From: Anaeramoeba ignava
Taxonomy: Eukaryota > Metamonada > Anaeramoebidae
Direction: 5' to 3'
Length of the DNA: 64,000 nucleotides
Assembly (NCBI GenBank): GCA_028826165.1
Contig: JAPDFW010000081.1
Span: 700,501-764,500 of the forward strand
Shown: one piece after another, positions 1 to 12,500 of the stretch
Layout: the number at the start of each line of letters is the position of its first letter
How positions within the stretch are numbered: position 1 is the first letter of the stretch
Translations under genes and position numbers: made by a program
Notes under the pieces: model-generated
What the model saw: the letters and a program-made list of their open reading frames with translations, nothing else
Database searches by the model: none
What the model was told of the DNA's origin: nothing

Positions 1-99
1 TTATTTAAATAAAAAAAAAAAAATTTTAATTTTAATTTTCTTTTTTTCATTTTTTTCCTTTTTTAATTAATTAATTTATTAATTTATATTTAATTAAAA

Positions 100-1081
100 A
101 TGAATAATAATTTATTAAATAAATTTTCAATAAAAGAAATTGAAATTTTAATGTTATTTAAATTTTCAAAAATAATGGAAAAATTTTATAAAAATCAAAA
201 TTTAAATAACTTTTATGATTTTACAATTTATTTAGAAAACAAAAATGAAAACAATCTAAAATCAATTAAATGTCATAAAGGAATATTAATGAATAGATCT
301 TTTTTCTTTTTTTCACTTTTCAAACAAAATTCTGAAAAAAGAAAAATATTTTTAAAAGAATATGATTTTGAAGTTGTTAATTCAATTATTAATTATATTT
401 ACTCTTCAAAAATAATTTTTACTTCTCAAAATTATCCTCAAATGCTTAAATTAGCAATTAATTTTAAATTAGATCTTTTGAAAATAAGAATTGAAAAAGA
501 AATTGAAAAAGAAATCCAAAAAATATAATTTCAATTTATTCAAAAATTTATGAAATGGATTTACCTTTTATTAAATCAAAATGTGAAGAAATGATTCAAA
601 AATCTATTTCAATAATAATTGATGATAAAAATGATAAACAAATTGAAAAATTAAATGAAAATGAATTAATTCAATTAATTAAAGTTTTAAAAACAAATCC
701 AAATTTATTTCAAATTATTAAAAAATGGAGTTCAGAAAATATATCAAAAAACAAAGATAAATTATATCCAATTAATTTATTAATAAGAATTGAAAAAGAA
801 ATTCAAAAAATATAATTTCAATTTATTCAAAAATTTATGAAATGGATTTACCTTTTATTAAATCAAAATGTGAAGAAATGATTCAAAAATCTATTTCAAT
901 AATAATTAATGATGAAAATGATAAACAAATTGAAAAATTAAATGAAAATGAATTAATTCAATTAATTAAAGTTTTAAAATCAAATCCAAATTTATTTCAA
1001 ATTATTAAAAAATGGAGTTCAGAAAATATATCAAAAAACAAAGATAAATTATATCCAATTAATTTATTCAAAAATTTATGA
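100..1081 (+). pseudogene. BTB/BACK-type protein, frame-broken, with tandem-duplicated 3' part
   Basis: The first open segment (100-528, 142 aa) reads as a BTB/POZ domain: a hydrophobic helix, a DFTIYL strand, the conserved CHKGIL segment and a YIYSSKI helix pair. It stops at 526-528. A second segment (555-815) and a near-identical third (842-1081) encode a BACK-like helical part containing DLPFIKSKCEEMIQKSISII. In the frame of 555, upstream codons stay open back through the stop (reading NIISIYSKIYEMDLPF), so a one-base shift near 510-526 would join BTB to BACK. There is no GT between about 481 and 560, so an intron does not explain the break. BTB proteins are usually Cullin-3 adaptors or homo-oligomers. 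Either a pseudogene or a real gene with an indel error and a 287-bp duplication. Confidence 0.6.
485..1075. repeat. 287-bp direct tandem duplication inside the BTB locus
   Basis: The start ATGGATTTACC recurs at 555 and 842, a period of 287 bp, and the units differ at only a few bases (for example GATGATAAA versus AATGATGAA). The junction lies in a short AATTTATT stretch near 775-785. The first copy runs back into RIEKEIQKI-coding sequence whereas the second ends in FKNL and a stop. Confidence 0.8.
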
Positions 1082-1191
1082 AAATAAAAAATATAATTTG
1101 TTTTGTTTTGTTTTGTGTTTTGTGTTTTTAATTAACAAATTGATTAGAAAAAAAATAAAAAAGAAAAAAAAAGGAATTTGATCATTTTTGT

Positions 1192-4100
1192 TTAAAGAAT
1201 AAAAATAAATTGCTTGTCTGAACTTGGAATAATCCTTGTCAAAATACGAACATGAGTTAAACCTTCATATTGTTTTTTCAATTCTAATTCCATCGTTTCT
1301 TTTGAATAATCTTGAGCGAATTGTTGACATTTTTCAACTCGAGAAAGTTCAGGATCGAAAAAATAACAAAGAACATGAAAAAGCATAAGGAATTTCTTGT
1401 TGTAATTTGTAGAAAAAGATCTAGGAGATTCAACAGAAATGGGACTTTTAGGTTCATCATCCATTTTTGTCAAAGAATTTGGAGATGATTGGGAATCTTT
1501 TGGACTTCCTGAATTTTCCTTTCTTGAAACATTAAGAAATTCTTTGATTTTATCTTTTGTTTGCATTTTATCGTTTTTTGTTGTTTTTACGGCTTGTTTG
1601 TTTGTGTTTTCCTTTCTTTTGAAGTAAAGTTGTGTTGCTGTTTCAAGTGAATTTTGTATTTTTTCTTGCCAATCTTCGATTTCTTGTTGGTCTTTTAAAA
1701 AGCAACTTAGAATACCGAATTTTGTGAATAATTTGAAGCCTCGATAATCGGATTCGCCGGAAATTTTGGCATTTGATTCAATAAAAGTTTGGATCAAAGG
1801 GATGATTTTTTTGACTCTAACGGAATGACCCTTTCTTTTTGTGCAGAGAATAAGATAGTCGTTAAAAAGGAAGAGCAAGACCTTCATGAAGTTGACTTTT
1901 TTGTGCTGGAAGTTCTGGAGATGGGAGATTGCGCTGTGCAATGTTGATTGAATCTTTGCGGCGTTTTTAGAAGATTCAAGAATAGAGAGTCTTTCTCTTT
2001 TTTGCTGAACTGGGAGATCTTGTTTTGTGTTTAGACTGGATGAGCGTATCTTGAAGGGTCTTACAGCAACAAAGGATTGTGTTCGGGGTTTTGAGTGCGT
2101 TGGATTGAAGGGCTCTCGCATGCTTTCGAAGTGTGTACTATGGTGTAATTTCGGACCCAATTTTTGGAGCTCAGAATGGTTGATTATGGGCTGTTTTGGA
2201 TCGTCTTCTTTTTTCTTTTCTGGGAGGTTATTTATGTCCTCTTTTTGGAATAACAAGTGTTTTCCGTCTTGAGTCGTTGTGACATGAACAAGAATTTCAC
2301 CTTCTTTGATGAACACTCGATCCAATTGTGAAAAAAGATCGAAATTGGAGTTTCCTTCGAGTTTTTTCTGTATTTTCTCGAGATTCTCGATGATCTCCTT
2401 CTCGCGCTTTTTTTCGTTAACAAGCTTGACCTTCTGGTTCATCAACTCAAGTGCTTTTGCAACAAGTGGATAATCCTTATGATTTCTTGGGGTTCTTTTT
2501 GCAATATCGCCGTAGAGAAGCAAATAGTGGCCCATTCGCTGGATTGGCTGAATCAAAATGGATTCGAGATCTGCCTTCTGTCGCATACTGCGGCTCTTTG
2601 CCTCGAAAGCCTTGAGCAAATTGGAGAACGAACTGTTCTTTTTCCATTCCTTGATGTTCTGCATGGTTGTTTCGAAGCTTGTGTTGTACGGAATATACAT
2701 GTCGATTTTGGAAGTGAATGCACTGAGAATATCTCCCACACAAGTCTCCGAAGTGAATACTGCGAGACGATCTTGAAGAGGGACCTGGAGATACTTATTG
2801 CAATCGCGAAGAATTTCTTCGATATTTTGGAAAGTGGAAATGATTTCTTGTTCCTTGAATATTTTCTCTGCGCGCAATGGCGACAATAAATGGAGCACCA
2901 TATTATTCAGTGATTTTATGAAGTTTGCCTCGGTTTCTGCGAGCTGAGAGATGGTGAATCGTCTTGAGAATTCGGAACTGAGAATTTTTGTGCAAATTGA
3001 ATCAGGATGGTGCTTTTTCGCGAGCATATGAGGCTTCTCCAGATCAGGATAGGAAAGAAGATCGGCGCCGTTGCGCAGGAATAGATCTGCAATATCTTCG
3101 TTTCCCCACTCGGCCACGAGCTGAATGGGTGTTCTGTTGCTTGCGTTCTTGTAATTCATTGTTCTTGTCAAATTGTTCGCAAAATAATATTTTAGAAGTT
3201 CAACATCTTTTTTGCTGATTGCTTCTTCGATCGGAGTAACAATTCCCGGACGCGTCAAGAGAAAGTCTACGCAATCAAGATGGTCATTCATTTCCGCAAT
3301 GAGAATAGGGGAATATCCTGCGCTGTTTGGGGTATTTAGCTCTGAATTTTTTTCAACGAGCATTTTGCAACATTCGATGTTTCCTTTTAAACATGAAATG
3401 TGGATCGGAAGCTCACCCCGTTTGTTCTTTGTATTGACAAGCTCTAGGGTGGATTTGTGCTGGAATACAAGCCTGAATATCTCGCTGCTGACAAAGTGCA
3501 GAACGGTATCGCCGTCGTTATTTGTCTCCTTGAGGAACTGTGGTGCCTTGGAGAGGATTGCTTTGAAGATCTCCACTTTGTTTTCCATAGCCGCAACAAG
3601 AAGCGCTGTGTTTCCGTTCTCGTCGCGGATGTTGAGCTTGTCGAAGTGCCTGAGAATTGAGGCGATGCAATCGGGTGTTTGGAAGTCTGATTTGATGCAA
3701 AAATGAAGAAGCGGAGTTTTCTCGTCAATCGTGCGTTTCTTCGCTTTGTATCTGAGAAGAAGCCCGATGATCTCCCCGCAACGCGCCTCAATTGCGCAAT
3801 CAAGAGGCGTCTTCTTGTTTTTGTCGGACAGATTGGGCTTGGCTTTGTTCTCGAGAAGAAGCGCGACGATTTTTTCATTTTTCTGTTCAATTGCATGAAA
3901 AAGTGGAGTTCTGTTTTGTGTGTCTTTGATATTAATATTGATTTTGTATCTAAGTAGCAACTGCACAATCATCTCGTTGTCTGACTGAACAGCGAGAAAT
4001 AAAGCTGACATTCCGTTTGTGTTTTGCAGATCGGGATTTGACTTGTTTTTGAGAAGCATTTCAATTGCCGATGGATTTTGCATCTGTATAGCTGTCATTA

Positions 4101-6290
4101 AAGGAGTATTTCCTTCATGATTAAAAACATTTAAAACATTGCTTTTGACTGACAGCAAATTATTAACCAAAAAATTGTGTTTTGCTTCGATTACAAGATG
4201 AAGGGGGGTATTGCCATCATTATCTTGAACACACACATTTGCATGGTGTTTGAGCAGCAATTCAAGGACTAAAGGATTGCCTGATTTTGCACTGAGATGA
4301 AGCGCTGTTTGTCCATTTTGAGTAGGCGTATCAGGATCTGTTCCGCGACTCAGGAAACACTCCAGGATGCTTAAGTGTCCGTATATAACTGTGTAATCAA
4401 ATGCGCTGAATCCATCGCTATCCCGTGCGTTGATGTCTGCCCCTTTGCTTATCAGTAATTTTACAATGTCTTCTTCCCCGTTTCTTGAGGATAGTAAAAG
4501 TGCTGTGAAATTGTCTTTGTCTCGTGCTTCTGTGTTGGCTCCAAATTCTAGTAGTACTTCGCAGATGTGATAGAATCCTTTCATTGATGCCCAATGGAGT
4601 GGTGTTCTTCCTGTTTGGTCGGGTGCTATTTATTTATTTTCATTTTCAAAATGAATTTTATAAATGAATTTTAATTTTCATTTTATAAATGAATTTTAAT
4701 TTTAATTTTCATTTTAATTTTAATTTCCAAAATGAATTTTAATTTTAAATTTAATTTTAATTTTCATTTTAATTTTAATTTTAATTTTAATTTTAATTTT
4801 AATTTCCAAAATGAATTTTAATTTTAATTTTAATTTTAATTTTAATTTTAATTTTAATTTTTAATTTTAATTTTAATTTTAATTTTAATTTTAATTTTAA
4901 TTTTATTTTTAATTTTATTTTTATTTTTCATTTATATTTTAATTTTCATTTTAATTTTATAAATGAATTTTAATTTTAATTTTAATTTTAATTTTAATTT
5001 TAATTTTAATTTTAATTTTAATTTTAATTTTAATTTTATTTTTATTTTTATTTTAATTTTAATTTTAATTTTAATTTTATTTTTAATTTTATTTTTCATT
5101 TTCATTTTAATTTTGATTTTAATTTTGATTTTGATTTTAATTTTCATTTTATAAATGAATTTTAATTTTAATTTTATTTTTCATTTTAATTTCCAAAATG
5201 AATTTTAATTTTAATTTTGATTTTAATTTTCATTTTCATTTTCATTTTCATTTTAATTTTGATTTTAATTTTAATTTTATAAATGAATTTTATAAATGAA
5301 TTTTAATTTTAATTGAAAAATACCTTCTAAATTTTTTACAGATTGCTTCAAAATCTCGCGAATTTTAACAACATTTTCTTCACGAACAGCTTCATGAATT
5401 GAACTTTTCATCCCACGATTCATCAAAAGCTCACAAACCTTAGTTTGATTTGCATTCTGAGCCAATATCAAAGGGTCATGGTTATTGATATCTGTAATAG
5501 TTAAATCAGCACCTTTTTCAAGTAGAAACAAAATAGTTTTGTACCTTCCATGCAAACAAGCAAAATGAAGAGGTGTGCGGTGGTTCCCAGACAGATCATT
5601 CGGCGACGCACCCTTCTCAATAAGCATCTGCTCAAACTCCACTGCGCCATGTATAGCCGCAATATGAACTGGTTGGATCGAATCTTGTGAAGTTGTTGGT
5701 TTGAACAAAAGATCAGGCATTTGCTCAAGCATTAATACCCCAACATCAACTGCATTTGCTGCTGCTGCCCGATGGAATGGACTGTACTTATCTTCATCTG
5801 TCATTGTAATCATGGATTGATCAATTGAAAGTAGGAATTTTACCGACTTAACGGAGTTGAAGTTCGCAGCATAATGGAGTGTTGACCTGAAATTTTTTTT
5901 TAAAATAAAAACAATAAAAAGAATTGGATTAATCTTTAATTTGTTAAATTGTTTCTCCTCTTCTTTTTCTTATCGGTACCATTTCTGTTGATCTATTGCT
6001 CGGTGGTTAGATCCGTGATAAATCAAGTACTCAAGAATTTCGCATTGATCTTTTTCAGCTGCAAAATGTAAAATTGTTTGATTTTTATCATTTTTCAAAT
6101 TTGGATTTCCTTTTGATTCAATAAGAAATTCAACGATTTGTTTGTTTCCTTTTGAAACCGCAAGGAATAATGGATTATTCCCATTCTCATCAAATTTAGA
6201 TAATATTATTGCTTGATTTTCTATTGTTTCAAAAATTTGTTTAATTTTAGAAAAATCTTCTGTTTCAATTGCTTTGTTTAAATCTTCCAT
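1192..6290 (-). CDS. Ankyrin-repeat RhoGEF (DH-PH)
   Basis: Three exons, complement(1192..4625, 5324..5886, 5980..6290), give about 1,435 aa with all phases agreeing. Introns are 93 bp (5887-5979) and 698 bp (4626-5323). Residues 1 to about 830 are a long series of ankyrin repeats (TPLHWAS, TPLHFAC and NTPLHLV motifs). A Dbl-homology domain follows at about 846-1035 (start RRFTISQLAETEANFIKSL, conserved helix ILIQPIQRMGHYLLL), then a PH domain at about 1055-1285 interrupted by a disordered basic insert, then a 150-aa C-terminal tail. DH-PH proteins exchange GDP for GTP on Rho-family GTPases at membranes; the ankyrin array probably binds partner proteins. Splice joins restore ankyrin consensus at both junctions (DQQKW|STLHYAA and NLE|APDQTGRTPLHWAS). 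About 2.4-4.6 kb is markedly richer in G+C than the neighbouring genes. Confidence 0.92.
4626..5323. repeat. Repeat-filled intron 2 of the ankyrin-RhoGEF gene
   Basis: The intron is almost entirely (TTTTAA)n with interspersed TTTTATAAATGAATTTTAA and TTCCAAAATGAATTTT blocks. Donor GTATTT and acceptor TAG flank it. The same TTTTATAAATGAA block occurs in introns of several other genes in the window. Confidence 0.9.
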
Positions 6291-6964
6291 CTTTACTTTA
6301 AAAATTTAATAAAAAAAAATTTTTTTTTAATATTTAGATAACAATATAAAATGAATCATAAATAAAGAAGAAAGAAAAATAATTTTCTTTTCCCTTTTTT
6401 ATTTATTCATTTATTTTAAATTTTTTATTTATTCTTTTATTTTAAATTTTTTATTTATTTTGATTAATTTTTTTGTTTTGGAATGTTTAATTTTAAATTA
6501 TAAATTATAATTGAAAAAGTTAATTAAATTTTAAATTGAAAATTTTTAATTAAAATTCCAAATCATTTTTAATTAAATGTGTGTTTTTTTTTTTGCTTTT
6601 AAATTTTTAATTTAAAATTAACTAATCATTTTCTTTTTAAAATTACCTTTTATTTTATTTTAATTTTTATTTATAAAATGAAAAAAAATAAAATCCAAAA
6701 AGTAAAAAAAAAAAAATTAAAAAGAAAAAAAAATAAAAATAAAATTTTTTTTAATTAAAAAATAAATAAGAATTTTTAATAAAGAAAAGAAAAGAAAAGA
6801 AAAGAATTCCAACATTCGTTATTTGAAAAAAAAGAGAAAAAAGGAAAGTTAAATTGGTTTATTTTATTAATTTCTTATTTAAATTGAGTTTTTTTTTTAT
6901 TGATCAAAAAGAAAAAGAAAAAAAAAATATAAGAAAAAAGAAAAAAAAGGAAAGCATAATAAAA
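6291..6964. other. Intergenic region, no gene seen
   Basis: AT-rich sequence between the 5' end of the ankyrin-RhoGEF gene and the 3' end of the next (-) gene. It holds A and T runs and a short (AAAAG)n tract near 6780-6805. I see no coding potential and no RNA gene. Confidence 0.6.
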
Positions 6965-9235
6965 CTATTTTTCTTCATTTGATTCTTCTGTTGTTGAAGT
7001 TGTATCACCTTTATGATTTGAATTTTGTTCTTGATCTTGATTTTCTTCATCACTATCAATAATTCCAAAAGGATTATCATCAAAATCTCCAATCATTTCT
7101 TGATTAAATTGACTTCTTTTTAATAATGGATCATTTCTTATATTTTTGAATTAAATTATATTTTGATTAAATTATATATTTTGATTAAATTATATTTTTA
7201 AATTAAATTATATTTTTGAATTAAATTATATTTTTGAATTAAATTATATTTTGGAATTAAATTATATTTTTGAATTAAATTATATTTTTGAATTAAATTA
7301 TATTTTTGAATTAAATTATATTTTTGGATTAAATTATATTTTTGGATTAAATTATATTTTTGAATTAAATTATATTTTTGGATTAAATTATATTTTTGAA
7401 TTAAATTATATTTTTGAATTAAATTATATTTTTGAATTAAATTATATTTTTTGGATTAAATTATATTTTTGAATTAAATTATATTTTTTGAATTAAATTA
7501 TATTTTGGAATTAAATTATATATTTTGATTAAATTTATATTTTGAATTAAATTATATTTTTGGATTAAATTATATTTTGGATTAAATTATATTTTTGAAT
7601 TAAATTATATTTTTGGAATTAAATTATATTTTTGGAATTAAATTATATTTTTGAATTAAATTATATTTTTGAATTAAATTATATTTTTGAATTAAATTAT
7701 ATTTTTGAATTAAATTATATTTTTGAATTAAATTATATATTTGAATTAAATTATATTTTTGAATTAAATTATATTTTGATTAATTCTTTCTTAAAAAATT
7801 ACTTTGGATTTGATTTAAATTTAAGATAAATAAAAAGAGAATCTCTAATAATTCTCAATAAAAAGCATATTATTATCATTGTTTTTTCTCCACTTGATAA
7901 TGTTGCAAAATAAACAAACATTGATAAAATGCAAAAAATCATAACAATAAAATCGAATATATTTTGCAATGATTTCCAATATTCCTAAATCAATCAAAAA
8001 TTATAAATAAAATTATAAATTAAATTATAAATTAAATTATAAATAAAATTATAAATAAAATTATATAAATCAATCAAAAATTATAAATAAAATAATAAAT
8101 AAAATTATAAATTAAATTATAAATTAAATTATAAATTAAATTATAAATTAAATTATAAATAAAATTATAAATAAAATTATAAATAAAATTATAAATAAAA
8201 TTATAAATAAAATTATAAATTAAATTATAAATAAAATTATAAATAAAATTATAAATAAAAATTATAAATTAAATTATAAATAAAATTATAAAAAAAAAAT
8301 TATAAATAAAATTATAAATTAAAATTATAAATAAAAATATAAAATAAAAAAATAAATAAAATTATAAATAAAAAATAAATAAAATAATAAATTAAATTAT
8401 AAATAAAATTATAAATAAAATTATAAATAAAATTATAAATTAAATTATAAATTAAATTATAAATAAAATTATAAATTAAATTATAAATAAAATTATAAAT
8501 AAAATTATAAATAAAATTATAAATAAAATTATAAATAAAATTATAAATTAAATTATAAATTAAATTATAAATTAAATTATAAATAAAATTATAAATAAAA
8601 TTATAAATAAAATTATAAATTAAATTATAAATTAAATTATAAATAAAATTATAAATAAAATTATAAATAAAATTATAAATAAAATTATAAATTAAATTAT
8701 AAATTAAATTTTACAAACTAAATTACCATATTTTCATGACAAATTGTCACAGTATTATCAGAAACAATGATAACATTTAGCAATAAAAAGAAAAAAATAA
8801 AACCGCCAGATCTTGAACTAATAAGATAAATAGAGAAAAATAATAAATTTCTTTCATTTCCAAATAAATTTACAAAAAAAAAGACTGTTTTAAAAAGCAT
8901 ACGAAGAAGAAGCAATTGTCTAAATAAATTAAAATTAATATTAAAAAACGTTTTTTTATTTTTTGTAAATTTAATTGTGAAAAAATTTTATAAAAAAATA
9001 TAATCACCCAAATAAGTAATATTAAAGTTAAAAGTAAAGATAATGCTTCAATTAATATCCAGAATCTTTTTTGTTGAGTATTATACATAAAAAGACAACA
9101 TGCACCACTTGAAATTGGTTTTTTTTTCTGTTCATAAATCCATTCATCTTCATCCCCAAAAAGATTATTTTCTGAAGGAAGCGCTTCATCTTCATTATTA
9201 AAATTTTCATCTGAATTATTTTGTAATTGTGACAT
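6965..9235 (-). CDS. Multi-pass membrane protein with a voltage-sensor-like arrangement
   Basis: Four exons read on the minus strand: 9235-9008, 8919-8727, 7984-7803 and 7136-6965. Exon 1 gives an acidic N-terminus, an SSGACC cysteine patch and a first membrane helix (RFWILIEALSLLLTLILLIW). Exons 2 and 3 give at least four more helices, two of which carry a similar basic motif (LLLLRMLFKTVFFF and CFLLRIIRDSLFIYLKF). Exon 4 is an acidic, N/Q-rich tail. The join of exons 2-3 (phase 0) and 3-4 (phase 2) is clean, but the only obvious donor for exon 1 (TGG|GTGATT) is phase 0 where exon 2 needs phase 2, so that junction is unresolved. The Asp-bearing helix FDFIVMIFCILSMFVYF followed by an Arg/Lys helix resembles S3-S4 of voltage-sensor domains; that is inference. 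Function otherwise unknown. Confidence 0.6.
7137..7802. repeat. Repeat-filled intron: TTTTTGAATTAAATTATA array
   Basis: About 640 bp of an 18-bp unit (AATTAAATTATATTTTTG) with one-base variants (TTTTGG, TATATTTTGA). It is the last intron of the membrane-protein gene (donor GTAATT at 7802, acceptor AG at 7137). Confidence 0.88.
7985..8726. repeat. Repeat-filled intron: AATTATAAATAAA array
   Basis: About 700 bp of a 13-bp unit alternating AATTATAAATAAA and AATTATAAATTAA. It fills the intron between the two membrane-helix exons (donor GTAATT at 8726, acceptor TTTAG at 7985). Confidence 0.88.
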
Positions 9236-9519
9236 TATTTATTAAAAATTTTTTTTATTTTATTTTGTTTTGTTTTGTAAAAATAAAAGAAGAAAAAAAA
9301 AAGAAAAGAAGAAAAAAAAATGAAAAAAAAAAACGTTAAAAAAAGAAAAAGAAAAACAATTTAAAACTTTTTCTTTTATTTTCTTATTTTTATTTAATTC
9401 CATTTTTTTTTTTTAAATGATCAATTAATTTCATTTTTTTTCTTACATTTTTTTTTAAACAAACAAAACTAAAAACAAACAAAACAAAAAACAAAAAACA
9501 AATTTAAAAAATTTAAAAA

Positions 9520-12500
9520 ATGGGAAATGAAGGTTCATCAATAAGAAAAGTTAAAAAAAGTAAAGAAAAGAAATTAATAAAATTAATTCTTGAATCAAAA
9601 GAAGCAATTTTTCTTGCAAATTCTGAAGCGAAATTTATAGAAGCAAATCAACCCACTTTAAATTTATTTAAAGCAAAAAGAGAACAAATTATAAATACAG
9701 ATATTTCAAAAATTACCCCTGATAATCAACCTCATATGAATTTAACTTCAAAACAAGCTTTTGAATTCGTTTATAAACAAACTTATGAGTAATTTATTTA
9801 AAAAATATTTTTAAAAAAATTCTTAAATAATTTGTTTTTTGTTTTGTTTTTTTTTTTCTTATTTAATTTATTTAAAATTTGAGAAAATTATGAAAATTCG
9901 CAAAAAAAATGATTAAAAAAATTAAAAATAAAAATTACATTTAAATTTTACAATTAAGATCACAATTACATTTACAATCAAAAATTAAATTTAAATGAAA
10001 ATTAAAATAAAAATTAAAATTAAATTTACAATTAAAATTACATTTAAATTTTACAATTAAGATCACAATTACATTTACAATCAAAAATTAAAATTAAAAT
10101 TAAAATTAAAATTAAAATTAAAATTAAAATTATAATTAAAAATTAAAATTAAAATTAAAATTAAAATTAAAATTAAAATTAAAATTAAAATTAAAATTAA
10201 AATTAAAATTAAAATTAAAATTTACAATTAAAATTAAAATTAAAATAAAAATTAAAATTAAAAATAAAATTAAAATTAAAATTAAAAATAAAATAAAATT
10301 AAAATTAAAATTAAAATTAAAATTAATAATTAAAATCAAAAATTAAAATTAAAATTAATATTTAAAAGGAGTCAAACAGGTTTCTTTGAATTTAATTTTC
10401 AATATTTGGATACAGAAAAAAAACCCTTTTGGGTTCATGGATGGTCGATTCCTTTAAAAATAGGAGATAATTACTTCATTCAATCGGTATTAGTTCCAAT
10501 TGAAGAACCAGAAAAAGATCAAAATGAAAAGCTTCCAGAAAACATGTCATTATTAACAGCAAATCTTGATACATTTACTCAACATTCAGATATTTCAGAT
10601 GATAATTCAGCAAATGATATTGATTTTGGTGATTTCGAAGAAGTTTTAAAACCAGATTCATCAAATCAAGAAAATACTTCTCGATCTGAATTAACAACAT
10701 CAACAGATGATACTGAAAAAGAACCTCAACAACTTCCTTCTCCTTTTTTAAAGCGTGAAACACCAATAAGAACTTTTTCAAATCAAGAAAATTCATCTCC
10801 AATATCAAAAACTAAACCTGATAAAGCAATTCAAGGAATGACAAAATATTTTAAAAAAAGAGGAAATATAAATTCAAAATTAAAAGAATCAAAAATAAAA
10901 GAAAATGCTCCAAATCAAAAAAACAGTCCAAAAAAGGAAAGAGGAAGAACAAGAAAGAAAAATTCAAGAGCATTAAGAAATCAAATTCCTTTAAATGATC
11001 AAAATCAAAATCAAAATCAAAATCAAAATCAAAATCAAAATCAAAATCAAAACCAAAATCAAAATCAAAATCAAAATCAAAATCAAAATCAAACAGAAAA
11101 TGAATTAAAATCATTAAAAGAAAAATATGATAATTTAGAAAAGCAATTCAAAAAATTAAAATTCAAACATAAATTATTGAAAAATCAAGATTCAAGCAAA
11201 AAAACTTCAGATCCAGAAACATTTATTCTAAGATTAAAAGCAAAAACATCAGAAAATAATGAATTAAGATCGCAATTAAATGACCAAACATCAAGACTAG
11301 AGCAATTAGAAGAAGAGAATATCAAACTCAAAACTGAAGTTGGGAAATTAAGATCAGAAAAAGAAGATGGAATGTCAACTTTACTGAATAAATTGAATCA
11401 AATTCGAAGTAAAGAAAAGGAGAAAACAAGTGAAAACAATCAACTTAGATCTGAAAATATTGAACTAACAAAACGTATTGAAGAACAAGATGCAAAAATT
11501 CAACAACTTGAAGAAGAAGCAAAATCTTCACATGAAACTCGAGAAAAAATTGCACTTGAAAAAAGTGAATTGAGTTCAGATTTTCAAGAGAAATTAAATT
11601 TACTTCGTTCACAACTTAAAGAAAGAGTAGCAGAAAATAATCAATTAAGATTAGAATTAAATAATCTTAAATCAGAAGCTGAAAAAAATCTTGAACAAAA
11701 AAATAATTCAACTCAAGAATCAAAAGCAATTTTTGAAGAAAATGAAAATTTAAAACAAAAATATGAAATTTTAAACACAAAAATTCTTGACTTAGAAAAT
11801 GAGAATAAAAAATTCAAAGAAGAACTCGAAACACTTAAATCAATTGATCAACAATACACAAATCTTTCTCATAAGCATCAAGAAATGTCAAATGAAAATC
11901 ATGATCTCAAAACTGAAGTTGAAGAAGTTCGAAAAATTCTTTGGGGATTTCATACAAAAACCTCAAATTATTTCCATTATGATTCATCTGAATATGATGT
12001 TTCAGATGATTCAGAAGTAAAATCAAATCAAAAATCAAAATTAAAATTCATTTATAAAATCAAAATTAAAATTAAAATTCATTTAATAAAATTAAAATTA
12101 AAATTAAAATTAAAATTAAAATTAAAATTAAAATTCATTTTAAAATTAAAATTAAAATTCATTTTAAAATTAAAATTAAAATTCATTTTAAAATTAAAAT
12201 TAAAATTCATTTATAAAATTAAAATTAAAATTAAAATTAAAATTAAAATTAAAATTAAATTTAAAATTCATTTATAAAATTAAAATTAAAATTCATTTAT
12301 AAAATTAAAATTAAAATTCATTTATAAAATCAAAATTAAAATTCATTTTGAAAATTAAAATTAAAATTAAAATTAAAATTTATTTATAAAATTAAAATCA
12401 AAATTATAATTAAAATTTAGTCTGATCAAAGTTCTGAATTTGAAGAATTAAGAAAAAGAAGAGCTCAAAATATTGGTTTATCTCAAACTCATAGAAGAAG

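Noticed and set aside
2479-2889. Plus-strand open frames opposite the ankyrin-RhoGEF gene
   Set aside because: They are shadows of the GC-richer DH-domain coding sequence on the other strand and show no domain of their own.
12017-12277. C-terminal K/I/L repeat extension of the PAS-RGS protein
   Set aside because: The frame runs into a repeat-filled intron with a GTAAAA donor at 12017 and a TTTAG acceptor at 12420; splicing continues into coding sequence in phase.
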